A stretch of DNA of 12,237 nucleotides from an uncultured Bdellovibrionales bacterium (GCA_937903155.1 CALCZU010000086.1:1-12237), one strand, 5' to 3'; positions 1 to 6,794 are shown, numbered from the stretch's first letter. A program made the numbers and translations. Notes: generated by a model from the letters alone, not told the origin.

Positions 1-721
1 CGCTCGCCCATTCGGCTTTCGTGAGCTTTCGGGATTCTTCTTTTTGTTCTTTGGTTTTCAAAGTGTCGTGAGGAATCAAGCCCGAGCCTAGCCAGTAGAA
101 CACGAGTCCGACAAGCATTCCCACTCCGGCAGCGCCGAAGCCCCAATGCCAACCGACTTTTTGGCCGAGAGTTCCGCACACTAAAGGCGATAAGAATGCG
201 CCTAAGTTAATACCCATGTAGAAAATCGTGAAGGCTCCATCGCGTCTAGAGTCTTCAGGTTTGTACAAGTTTCCGACCTGAGTCGAAATATTCGGTTTGA
301 AACAACCATTTCCGCAAATCAAGAAGAGAAGTGCGAGAAGAAACATTCTTTCGCTGGCCATTAAAAAATGTCCAATCGCCATCAAAAATCCACCGAGGTA
401 CACCGTGCGGTACTGTCCTAGGAATTGATCTGCGATAATTCCGCCGAAGAAAGGCGTGAAATAAACGAGTCCAGTGTAAAGCCCGTAAATTTGTGAGCTC
501 ATTTGCTGAACGTTCATCGTTCCGAAGACACCGACGAGGAAGGATTCTAACGCCGAGAACCCGAGCACTTCATGAGACCGCGCGGGATCCAGAAGCAAAT
601 AGCTCGTCATGTACATGACCAGGAGGGCTCGCATTCCATAATAAGAAAATCTTTCCCACATCTCGGTGGCGAAGAGCACATAAAGACCGGCTGGGTGGCC
701 AAAATATTCACGGCCAGACAT
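1..721 (-). CDS. POT/PTR family peptide:proton symporter (N-terminal part, cut by window edge)
   Basis: This is the N-terminal 240 residues of an inner-membrane proton-coupled di/tripeptide transporter of the POT (PTR2) branch of the major facilitator superfamily; the C-terminal half lies outside the window. I translated it from the minus strand. Visible family marks are the helix 1 proton-coupling motif EMWERFSYYG (residues 20-29), the MFS motif A-like stretch GGIIADQFLGQYRTV after helix 2, the PTR2 signature FKPNISTQVGNLY, and the second signature FYMGINLGAF. Several hydrophobic helices are evident. The conserved core begins around FGHPAGLY (residue 7), so the ATG at 721 is sufficient. However, the good Shine-Dalgarno lies too far upstream for it and suits an in-frame ATT at 745, eight codons earlier. 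It is divergent from the FKBP gene. Family assignment is firm; exact substrate and start codon are not. Confidence 0.93.
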   Translation of the reverse strand, partial: MSGREYFGHPAGLYVLFATEMWERFSYYGMRALLVMYMTSYLLLDPARSHEVLGFSALESFLVGVFGTMNVQQMSSQIYGLYTGLVYFTPFFGGIIADQFLGQYRTVYLGGFLMAIGHFLMASERMFLLALLFLICGNGCFKPNISTQVGNLYKPEDSRRDGAFTIFYMGINLGAFLSPLVCGTLGQKVGWHWGFGAAGVGMLVGLVFYWLGSGLIPHDTLKTKEQKEESRKLTKAEWAS

Positions 722-742
722 TTTGTTATGGATATACGTTTT

Positions 743-756
743 AATGGTAACCTCCT
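743..756 (-). promoter_or_regulatory. Strong Shine-Dalgarno of the POT transporter, spaced for an ATT start
   Basis: On the minus strand a perfect AGGAGG (756-751) is followed by five bases and then an in-frame ATT codon (745-743). The first in-frame ATG (721-719) is 29 bases from the AGGAGG, too far for normal initiation. An in-frame TAG (757-755) overlaps the Shine-Dalgarno, so no longer start exists. Between the two candidates the frame reads K T Y I H N K. The bases are seen directly; use of ATT as the start is inferred. Confidence 0.5.
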
Positions 757-832
757 AAAAATTCGGATGAGGTACTGTCTTAACCGAATCTTTAAAAAAG
801 TGATAGATAGAATCGACTCAATAAAAAATTTC

Positions 833-862
833 TTGTCAGACGACAGACGCCTAGGGAATAAT
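833..862 (+). promoter_or_regulatory. Predicted sigma70 promoter of the FKBP gene, leaderless spacing
   Basis: TTGTCA at 833-838 (5/6 to the -35 consensus) is followed by an 18-base spacer and AATAAT at 857-862 (5/6 to the -10 consensus). The overlapping TAATAT at 859-864 is an alternative -10. Transcription would start near 869, only about three bases before the ATG at 872. No Shine-Dalgarno lies at normal spacing; only a weak AGGGA occurs 14 bases upstream. Confidence 0.5.
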
Positions 863-871
863 ATCGCCACT

Positions 872-1327
872 ATGAAAAACCATAATATTTACAAAAGCAT
901 ACTCCTATTAACCCTGATTTTAGCGACTCCTTTTGCTTTTTCCGCCGATAAACCGAAGGGCGGAAAAGCCAAATCGGAAGCTGGAAAAGTGAAGACCGAA
1001 GCCAGCGGCCTCAAAATCGAGGACGTTAAAGTCGGTAAAGGTGCCGAAGCCGTTTCCGGAAAAACCGTGAAGGTCCATTACACAGGGACTTTAGTCGACG
1101 GTAAAAAATTCGACTCCTCCGTCGATCGTAAAGAACCTTTCACTTTTGATTTAGGCAAAGGAATGGTCATCAAAGGTTGGGACGAAGGCGTTAAAGGCAT
1201 GAAAGTCGGTGGAAAACGCAAGCTGACCATCCCCGCAGATATGGGATACGGCGCTCAAGGAGCCGGAGGCGTGATTCCTCCTAATGCTACGCTCTTGTTT
1301 GACGTCGAGCTTTTGGAAGTCAAATAA
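872..1327 (+). CDS. Exported FKBP-type peptidyl-prolyl cis-trans isomerase
   Basis: The product is a 151-residue exported prolyl isomerase that would help fold periplasmic or envelope proteins. Residues 1-25 form a Sec signal peptide (lysine-containing start, LLLTLILA core, likely cut after AFSA). A short Lys/Gly-rich tether (26-44) follows, then one complete FKBP domain (about 45-151). Compared with human FKBP12, the pocket residues are present: Y70, F80, D81, R86, F90, V99, I100, W103, Y126, I135 and F143. The long helical dimerisation arm of FkpA/Mip is absent, so this is a minimal single-domain form. The frame stays open upstream to 572, but that part is antisense to the transporter and has no signal sequence. 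ATG 872 is therefore the start, with a promoter just before it. The stop at 1325-1327 is followed by a terminator lying inside lysA. Confidence 0.93.
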   Translation: MKNHNIYKSILLLTLILATPFAFSADKPKGGKAKSEAGKVKTEASGLKIEDVKVGKGAEAVSGKTVKVHYTGTLVDGKKFDSSVDRKEPFTFDLGKGMVIKGWDEGVKGMKVGGKRKLTIPADMGYGAQGAGGVIPPNATLLFDVELLEVK

Positions 1328-2450
1328 GACTTTGATTTCAAAATTTTCAAAGACCCCCTGTTATGTTTACGATAGCAGGGGGCTTTTTTTGACCTTAAAA
1401 GAATGGGAAAAGGCATTTCGAAATTATCCCACTTCCCTCTTTTTCGCCGTCAAAGCGAATCATCACCCCGGAGTTTTGAAACTTCTCTTTAAACAAGGAC
1501 TCGGAGCCGATGTCGTTTCGATTGGGGAACTCAAACACTGCTTAAAACTCGGACTTTCTTGTCGGAAAATTCTTTTTTCGGGGGTCGGTAAAACCGATAC
1601 CGAGATCCGGTTTGCGATTCAAAAGAGAATCCACGCGATTCAAGTCGAATCCGAACATGAATTCGAAAGGATTTGCCATTTTGCAAAAAGATTAAAAATC
1701 GCGGCTCGAATCTCTTTTCGGATTAATCCCAATATCAATGTTCGAACAAATCCTTACATTGCGACGGGGCTTTATAAGACAAAGTTTGGAATCGATGAAA
1801 AAACGGCTGAGAAGCTTGCGAAAAAGGCGATCGCGTTTCCTCATGTGGAACTCGTGGGGATCTCGTGCCATCTGGGCAGTCAGATTTTAAAGACCACTCC
1901 TTTTCAGAAGGCCGCCAAACGCATGGTGGAGTTTTCGTTACGACTTCTTCGAGAAGGTGCCCCTCTTGAGTTTATCGATATGGGCGGAGGACTCGGTATT
2001 CAGTACGAGACCCAAAAACCGCCTTCGGTTGAAAGTTATGCCAAAACCCTTTTGAAAGAGGTTAACGACTCGGGCCTGAAGCTTTATCTTGAGCCGGGGC
2101 GCTCTATCGTCGGAAAACATGGACGACTCTACACTCGCATCATTCGGACTAAGAAAACGGGTCGGAAGAATTTTATGATTGTCGATGCCGCGATGAATGA
2201 CCTCATTCGCCCTGCCCTCTACGGTGCCTACCACGAGATCACTCCCTTGAAGCGTATCGGAGGTCGAAACCTCCGTTGGGACGTTGTCGGCCCAATTTGC
2301 GAAACCGGAGATTTTTTAGGACTCGACCGTAAGCTTTCAGAGAAACTAAAGGCGGGCGATATTCTCGTCATTCATGACGTAGGAGCTTACGGGATGTCGA
2401 TGGCTTCGCACTACAACATGCGTGAAAGCGCATCCGAAATCTTAAAATAG
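1284..2450 (+). CDS. lysA: Diaminopimelate decarboxylase (LysA), PLP fold III
   Basis: LysA decarboxylates meso-diaminopimelate to L-lysine in the cytoplasm, the last step of lysine synthesis. Numbered from the ATG at 1284, the motifs are: TPCYVYD (24-30), PLP lysine K57 in FAVKAN, HLGSQ (196-200), glycine-rich GGGLG (234-238, phosphate binding), EPGR (270-273), CETGD with C339 acting across the dimer, and Y377 near the end. The CETGD and AYGMSM-YN-R motifs point to LysA rather than an arginine or ornithine decarboxylase. The start is uncertain. ATG 1284 overlaps the FKBP gene by 44 bases; TTG 1332 lies just after the FKBP stop. Neither has a well-spaced Shine-Dalgarno, and both precede the terminator hairpin. 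The protein stops about 20 residues earlier than typical LysA, right after SASEILK. It converges with the phospholipase gene, with five bases between the stops. Confidence 0.9.
   Translation: MLRSCLTSSFWKSNKTLISKFSKTPCYVYDSRGLFLTLKEWEKAFRNYPTSLFFAVKANHHPGVLKLLFKQGLGADVVSIGELKHCLKLGLSCRKILFSGVGKTDTEIRFAIQKRIHAIQVESEHEFERICHFAKRLKIAARISFRINPNINVRTNPYIATGLYKTKFGIDEKTAEKLAKKAIAFPHVELVGISCHLGSQILKTTPFQKAAKRMVEFSLRLLREGAPLEFIDMGGGLGIQYETQKPPSVESYAKTLLKEVNDSGLKLYLEPGRSIVGKHGRLYTRIIRTKKTGRKNFMIVDAAMNDLIRPALYGAYHEITPLKRIGGRNLRWDVVGPICETGDFLGLDRKLSEKLKAGDILVIHDVGAYGMSMASHYNMRESASEILK
1354..1390 (+). terminator. Intrinsic terminator of the FKBP gene, embedded in the lysA coding region
   Basis: The 5' arm CCCCCTGTTAT (1354-1364) pairs with ATAGCAGGGGG (1372-1382). 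This gives 11 base pairs including one T-G wobble, closed by the 7-base loop GTTTACG. One C and seven T residues (1384-1390) follow at once. The hairpin begins 26 bases after the FKBP stop, an ordinary place for its terminator, yet it also lies in the open lysA frame and encodes the conserved TPCYVYD motif. Confidence 0.85.
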
Positions 2451-2455
2451 TGAAG

Positions 2456-3625
2456 TTACAGGTGCTTGTTTTCAGCACATTCGAGACTGTCGGACCACGA
2501 TTCAGATTTCGGGTGATAGAAATCTTGATTCATGATTTCTGAAAGTTCGGTGACTTCCGACGGCGTCTCAAAGAAGACGCCGAATTCGCGGTTCATCGTT
2601 GCCGCTTGAGTCGAGCCATTCACGGACCCCATCCAGGCTTTTTTACCGTCGACAATGATGGCTTTCGCATGCAAATAGCCATTTTTACCGTTGAGTTTAA
2701 TGTTTTTTGTGAACATCGATGTCTTGATTCCTGCATTGTCGAATTCAGTAAAAATCGCGGTGAGTTTTTTAACGTCATTGGGCTTCGGTTTGCCGAAGCT
2801 GCATGCGCTCGCCAGAGACACTTCGACCTTCACGCCCTTTCGAGCAGCATCGACAAGCGCTTTGTTTAATGATGGGTCTTTTAGATACTGGTTTTGCAGT
2901 TGAATGGTCCGTTTGGCAGAGCGAATCAACGTCACCAAAGGTTGGAGTGAATTAGGACCGACTGAAATCCGTTTCTGAACGGCTTCGCCCAAGACTTCGC
3001 TGACATCATAGTATTTGCCGGCGATATCGCGAGTGACGATCGTCGTAAAAGCTTGAATGTCAGACGCGTTATTGGTGATGAAAGAATAATCGCGGTTACA
3101 AGCATTCGGCCCGTGATCCAAATCGCAAAGGCTGCTCGTGTTTAAATTTCCACTCGAAACAAGGGCGTATTTAGAGTCGGCGATTAAAAGCTTTCCGTGT
3201 TGGAGACAGTTCTGTCGGCCTTCGTCGAAACAAAGAGAGTCTTTGAGAAAGGGAACGTATTCGCCACCGGCTTCGGTCACGTCTTCAACGAGTTGTTGTT
3301 GATCCGCACAGGGAACGCCAGCATCTTTTTTTTCTTCGAAAACTCTGCAGGAAGCTCCGACGGGGACCGGTTCTTTGACGATTCGGACGTGAACTCCCCT
3401 TTTCAGTGCAGCGCGAATCGCTGCAATCACTTTGGGATCGTCCATTTCATAAATTTCGAGGTCGAGCGTTTTCTTTGCGCCGTTAATTAATTTGAGGACG
3501 GGAGAACCTTTCGAGTTATCGAAAAGGCCGAGCTCCATTTCTTGTCCTGGAATTTTTGCGAAGAGGAAAAAAGAGAAAAAGAAACTGAGAAGAGCGAGTC
3601 GGGTACTACGATTGAACAAGTCCAT
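2456..3625 (-). CDS. Secreted phospholipase D-like protein with two HKD motifs
   Basis: The 389-residue protein belongs to the phospholipase D superfamily (phospholipases, cardiolipin synthases, some nucleases). It carries both catalytic half-sites: H143-K145-D150 in HGKLLIAD followed by GNLNTSS, and H319-K321-D326 in HAKAIIVD followed by GSVNGS. Both motifs are intact, so an active phosphodiesterase is expected; phospholipid and nucleic acid substrates cannot be told apart from sequence. Residues 1-28 look like a Sec signal peptide with a very hydrophobic LALLSFFFSFFLF core. The mature part has eight cysteines (93, 106, 132, 140, 167, 176, 275, 383), which fits disulfides outside the cytoplasm. 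ATG 3625 is preceded by GGGGGT (3636-3631) at good spacing. It is probably the last gene of the msrA-oxidase-PLD unit, 46 bases after the oxidase stop. No clear terminator is seen downstream. Confidence 0.9.
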   Translation of the reverse strand: MDLFNRSTRLALLSFFFSFFLFAKIPGQEMELGLFDNSKGSPVLKLINGAKKTLDLEIYEMDDPKVIAAIRAALKRGVHVRIVKEPVPVGASCRVFEEKKDAGVPCADQQQLVEDVTEAGGEYVPFLKDSLCFDEGRQNCLQHGKLLIADSKYALVSSGNLNTSSLCDLDHGPNACNRDYSFITNNASDIQAFTTIVTRDIAGKYYDVSEVLGEAVQKRISVGPNSLQPLVTLIRSAKRTIQLQNQYLKDPSLNKALVDAARKGVKVEVSLASACSFGKPKPNDVKKLTAIFTEFDNAGIKTSMFTKNIKLNGKNGYLHAKAIIVDGKKAWMGSVNGSTQAATMNREFGVFFETPSEVTELSEIMNQDFYHPKSESWSDSLECAENKHL

Positions 3626-3671
3626 TCATTACCCCCAAACAAAGAGTACCTTAATTTTTCTAAAAAGTAAG

Positions 3672-5294
3672 TTAGGAAAATGTTAAAGCATCGCGAATCA
3701 GCGGAGCCCAATACTGGGCTTCGCTAACGCAGGTCTCAAAAGCAGGAAGACACCAGTTGTCTTGTTCGACGAAAAAAATCGATTTTTGAAAAGGTTCTCT
3801 CACTTTTGCGAGTTGTTTTCCCGTGATCATTCCCGGTTTTGGAAAGGGCATGGGATGGCCCCAACGAGTCACTCGCAAATCTTTGACATCGGAAAGGCGT
3901 AGGCCTAAGTACGGGAAAATCGTCGATTGAAGTTCCGCCTTAAAAAGTTCAACGCCTTGTGAGACGGTCAAAGAAAGAAGCTCTGCGCGCGCGCCTGCCA
4001 CCGCATACGGCTTATATAAGGTTAGAACCGTCGTTTTTCCGTCGGTGGATTGACCGCCGTAGATGACGTCAGTGGTGGCATTAAGGGACCTGTCTCCCAC
4101 AAAAAAGAGATCGTAGAAATTTCTAGGAATATTTTTATCTAAAACGATATTGGCAACGAGGTAAGCGCGGTATTCGATGGAGTCAATGGCTTCAATCCGT
4201 TCGTCTTCCATGCCCGACAGAATTCTTTTGACGACAAACTTGGGACACGCGAGCACCGCCACATCCGCCAAGATTCGACAGGGAGTGTGAGTGGAATCGA
4301 GATAGGTCACTTCAACCCCGTCCCGCACTTTTTCTACGCGGATGACGGTTGCCGAAGTTCGGATCGAATTTTCAGGTAACGCTTCGACTAAAGTCTCGGT
4401 CAGTCGTTCTGCAATCGCGGCATTTCCTCCTGGGAAGAAAGCAATCTTGCTAAACTCTGCCGAGAGAAAATTGACTCCGGCGGCGGCGCTAATTTCCGAC
4501 ACCCCAGCGCCAAAAGAAGATCGGCAATAATTTTCTAAGAACCGGTGAAGACGTGTCGGAAGCGGTCCTTTCGTTTGCTTCTGCAAATAGTCGAGTAGAG
4601 AGATTTGATCCCACCGCAGAATTTCTTGTCGATCGGATTCGCTTCGGAAAGGAATCTCGGGAATTCCGGTGTGGTATAGGTTTTTAAGATGCGAGTAAAG
4701 ACGTTGCGTTTTTTTCGACGAATCGGAGTGCCAAATCGATGCGTGTTTTTTTCCTTCGAAAACAATCGGGTCATCGACCGAACGTTCTTGCCACTTCCCG
4801 TAGAGACCGAGTTCCGTGAATAACTTCGCCACTTCACTATTCTCTTCGGGCAATGCAAAGTAAGCTGCACCGATAGAATAGTCGATTCCTTCGACACTTT
4901 CGCCTTTGCTATTGCCGCCGAGACGCGGAGCCTGTTCGAGAAGAATCGGAGCCAGGGTTTTTAACGAATGGGCTGTGAGTAACCCACTCATCCCAGCTCC
5001 GACGATCACCAAACGCCGTTTTTCAAATGCCGAACCGACTTCAATTCGAGTATTCAGGTCCGTCTTCCAAAGAATTTCGTGAACACGATTGGGTTGATCG
5101 CCCGTCCAGGCGTTTAATTTTGTTTCGGAACGATCGATTGGGCCGATATCACGGGGATTTGAAGGACTCGAAAGGCCACGCGCGTTTTTCGAAACCAGCT
5201 GCGAGCACCGAACGAGCGGCACCGACAAAACGGCGATCATCCCCGATAAAAAACTCCTACGTGAGAGAAGTGGGGACCGCCAAATGTTGAACAT
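3672..5294 (-). CDS. Tat-exported FAD-dependent amine oxidase / protoporphyrinogen oxidase-like flavoprotein
   Basis: The 540-residue flavoprotein has the amine oxidase fold. The N-terminus carries a twin-arginine signal: SRRSFLSG (11-18), then a hydrophobic stretch to about residue 28. Export by Tat fits a protein folded with FAD before transport. The dinucleotide-binding motif is VGAGMSG (98-104), with an acidic end of strand 2 at E120 and the family's LGGNSKG turn (125-131). A C-terminal FAD-contact region lies around FVEQDNWCLPAFE. Substrate is unknown; polyamine, carotenoid-like and porphyrinogen oxidation are all possible for this family. C30 (VPLVRC) resembles a lipoprotein cysteine, but arginine before it does not fit the lipobox. 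The ATG abuts the msrA stop (TAA ATG) with no clear ribosome site, which suggests translational coupling. Family assignment is good, function open. Confidence 0.85.
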   Translation of the reverse strand: MFNIWRSPLLSRRSFLSGMIAVLSVPLVRCSQLVSKNARGLSSPSNPRDIGPIDRSETKLNAWTGDQPNRVHEILWKTDLNTRIEVGSAFEKRRLVIVGAGMSGLLTAHSLKTLAPILLEQAPRLGGNSKGESVEGIDYSIGAAYFALPEENSEVAKLFTELGLYGKWQERSVDDPIVFEGKKHASIWHSDSSKKTQRLYSHLKNLYHTGIPEIPFRSESDRQEILRWDQISLLDYLQKQTKGPLPTRLHRFLENYCRSSFGAGVSEISAAAGVNFLSAEFSKIAFFPGGNAAIAERLTETLVEALPENSIRTSATVIRVEKVRDGVEVTYLDSTHTPCRILADVAVLACPKFVVKRILSGMEDERIEAIDSIEYRAYLVANIVLDKNIPRNFYDLFFVGDRSLNATTDVIYGGQSTDGKTTVLTLYKPYAVAGARAELLSLTVSQGVELFKAELQSTIFPYLGLRLSDVKDLRVTRWGHPMPFPKPGMITGKQLAKVREPFQKSIFFVEQDNWCLPAFETCVSEAQYWAPLIRDALTFS

Positions 5295-5870
5295 TTAAAA
5301 TTTGAGATTGCGCACAAAATGGCAGGTATAGCCGCCTGGGTTTTTGACTAAATAATCTTGGTGATAACCTTCGGCCGGGTAAAACGGCTTGGCCTGGGTA
5401 ATTTCTGTAGCGGCCGGCTTCTTCCAGGCACCTGATTTATCGACCCGTTCTTTCACTTTTTGAGCGGTAAGTTTTTGCTCTTCAGAATGAAAGAAAATCG
5501 CCGAACGGTATTGCGTCCCGATATCGTTTCCTTGACGGTTGGACGTCGTCGGATCGTGGAGTTTAAAAAACTGTAAAAGAATTTCTTCAAAAGTAATTTT
5601 TGCCGGATCAAACTCGATCTGAATGGCTTCGGCATGGCCCGATTTTCCGGTCTTCACTACCTCGTAGGTCGGAGCGGCGATATCGCCTCCCGTGTAGCCA
5701 ACTGACGTTTCGATAACGCCAGGAATTTTTCGAATGAGATCCTGCATTCCCCAAAAGCAGCCCCCAGCCAGTGTTGCAATCTCCGTTTTCATACTCTTCA
5801 CTTTCTTTGGCGAAGGATCAGATAAAGCAATTAAAGAAAAAAAAGCAAATATCCAATAAGTCCATCGCAT
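5295..5870 (-). CDS. msrA: Peptide methionine (S)-sulfoxide reductase MsrA, probably exported
   Basis: MsrA reduces the S-epimer of methionine sulfoxide in oxidised proteins. The catalytic cysteine is C38 in GCFWG (37-41). Family blocks GTQYRS (118-123) and EGYHQDYL (167-174) are intact, and GYTCHF supplies C183 as the likely resolving cysteine. These are the only two cysteines. The MsrA domain starts near residue 28. The preceding 26 residues have a hydrophobic run (WIFAFFSLIAL) that looks like a short Sec signal or membrane anchor. An internal Met27 (5792) would give a normal cytoplasmic MsrA. A consensus promoter sits eight bases before ATG 5870, supporting that start on a leaderless message. 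It is first gene of a unit with two further exported proteins, which favours an envelope location and would require periplasmic reducing power. Confidence 0.93.
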   Translation of the reverse strand: MRWTYWIFAFFSLIALSDPSPKKVKSMKTEIATLAGGCFWGMQDLIRKIPGVIETSVGYTGGDIAAPTYEVVKTGKSGHAEAIQIEFDPAKITFEEILLQFFKLHDPTTSNRQGNDIGTQYRSAIFFHSEEQKLTAQKVKERVDKSGAWKKPAATEITQAKPFYPAEGYHQDYLVKNPGGYTCHFVRNLKF

Positions 5871-5919
5871 AGGCCTACATTATAAACAGAGAGAGCGAAT
5901 TGTCAGCAATCCATCGCAT
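5861..5919. repeat. 10-bp direct repeat flanking the msrA promoter
   Basis: TCCATCGCAT occurs at 5861-5870, covering the msrA start codon, and again at 5910-5919, covering the end of the glycosyltransferase gene. The copies are 49 bases apart and bracket the -35 and -10 elements. On the minus strand each copy begins ATGCGATGGA. The repeat is exact; its meaning is unknown and chance is possible. Confidence 0.4.
5879..5906 (-). promoter_or_regulatory. Near-consensus sigma70 promoter of msrA, leaderless spacing
   Basis: On the minus strand CTGACA (5906-5901, 5/6 to consensus), a 16-base spacer and a perfect TATAAT (5884-5879) are seen. Only eight bases separate the -10 from the ATG at 5870, so the predicted mRNA begins at or within a few bases of the start codon. 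There is no Shine-Dalgarno. The promoter would drive msrA, the oxidase and the phospholipase. Confidence 0.65.
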
Positions 5920-6791
5920 CAAGTTTCTAACTGATGACCCCACCAGAGATTTTGAATCGTGGCAGGGTCCCAAAGCTCTTCGAGTTTTAATTTTTGGCCA
6001 TTATTGCGCATGGGTTCGTAGGTTTGCCGAGCCGAATACCTTCCAAAATGATGGACGTAGACTGTGAGTAGAACCTGGGGAAGCGGGATTTCTGGATTTA
6101 ACTGGTGGCGTTTTGCCAGGGTGAGATAGAGGTGCCAGTCGGCCGCTTCCACTCGCTCGTCCCAGATCTCAGGACAGCGTTTCAGCAAATCGCGATGGAA
6201 GAGAACGCTGTCTCCTTTAATACCGTTCATGGATTCTTTTGTGGTTTTTGTCGGCGAAACAAAATTTTCGAGATCGCCGTACATCCATTTTAAACTTTTC
6301 CAAAGACGTTCGAGTTCTGATTTCCGAAAAACTTTTTGCCAGACAAAACTGAGGCCCGTGATCCGTTTCCATTTCGCTTTCAGATGATTCGACGCGCTTT
6401 GCGAGGGTTGTGCTTCTTGGCCAGAGGGAGAGAGCACTAAGAGAGAATTTTCACGAATTTTTTTCTCAAACGCTTCGTTCCAGGCACTCGGAAGCCAGAT
6501 GTCGTTGTTTAAAAAAGCGAGTAGCGGGTAGCGAGCGGCTTTCAACCCTTGATTTTGCGAAATGGGATAGAGTTGATTGAACTCGTTGCGTAAATAAATG
6601 ACTTTTTCAGGATGTTTTTTCGAAAGTTCTGCAAAAAAAATTTCGGAACCGTCTGTCGAGTGATTATCGACGATAATCAGTTCAAAAGGACTCGTAGTGT
6701 TTTTAGAAATGCATTCCCAAAAAAGCTGATTCATCGCTAAACCGTTATGAACCGCTGTGATGACAGAAAGAGCCATGTCTTTTTTTCGCAT
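5919..6791 (-). CDS. Family 2 glycosyltransferase
   Basis: The 290-residue soluble-looking enzyme has a GT-A fold of glycosyltransferase family 2, which moves a sugar from a nucleotide sugar to an acceptor, often in surface polysaccharide synthesis. N-terminal features are the nucleotide-binding strand LSVITAVHNG (8-17), VDNHSTDGS (41-49), and FLNND (93-97), whose NND occupies the metal-binding DxD position. A region after about residue 180 containing EAADWHLYL could hold the catalytic acidic residues. No transmembrane segment is seen. The donor and acceptor cannot be told. No other polysaccharide gene is in the window, so it appears isolated. ATG 6791 gives the longest product; ATG 6776 (MALSVITAVHNG) is an equally reasonable start, and neither has a clear Shine-Dalgarno. 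It is divergent from mutY with about 40 bases between starts. Confidence 0.88.
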   Translation of the reverse strand: MRKKDMALSVITAVHNGLAMNQLFWECISKNTTSPFELIIVDNHSTDGSEIFFAELSKKHPEKVIYLRNEFNQLYPISQNQGLKAARYPLLAFLNNDIWLPSAWNEAFEKKIRENSLLVLSPSGQEAQPSQSASNHLKAKWKRITGLSFVWQKVFRKSELERLWKSLKWMYGDLENFVSPTKTTKESMNGIKGDSVLFHRDLLKRCPEIWDERVEAADWHLYLTLAKRHQLNPEIPLPQVLLTVYVHHFGRYSARQTYEPMRNNGQKLKLEELWDPATIQNLWWGHQLET

Positions 6792-6794
6792 GCC

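Noticed and set aside
607..870. Open frame of 87 codons on the minus strand in the transporter 5' region
   Set aside because: It is in a different frame from the transporter, overlaps its conserved first helix, and shows no family features; treated as a shadow.
572..871. Upstream 100-residue extension of the FKBP frame
   Set aside because: It is antisense to the conserved transporter N-terminus and would place the clear signal peptide in the middle of the protein; the promoter lies just before ATG 872.
1265..1281. GGAGG-N7-CCTCC hairpin as a sequestered ribosome site for lysA
   Set aside because: The bases encode the conserved FKBP GGVIPP motif, and GGAGG is 14 bases from ATG 1284, too far; probably a by-product of codon choice.
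2462..2478. Small hairpin GTGCT-N7-AGCAC as a terminator between lysA and the phospholipase gene
   Set aside because: It has only five base pairs, no T-tract on either strand, and lies inside the phospholipase coding region.
5205..5207. Lipobox-type cysteine (C30) in the Tat oxidase
   Set aside because: The residue before the cysteine is arginine (LVRC), which does not fit the small residue required at that position; I report only a Tat signal.
3672..5294. Specific assignment of the flavoprotein as protoporphyrinogen oxidase (hemY/hemG)
   Set aside because: The fold matches, but the Tat signal and the lack of heme genes nearby argue against it; substrate left open.
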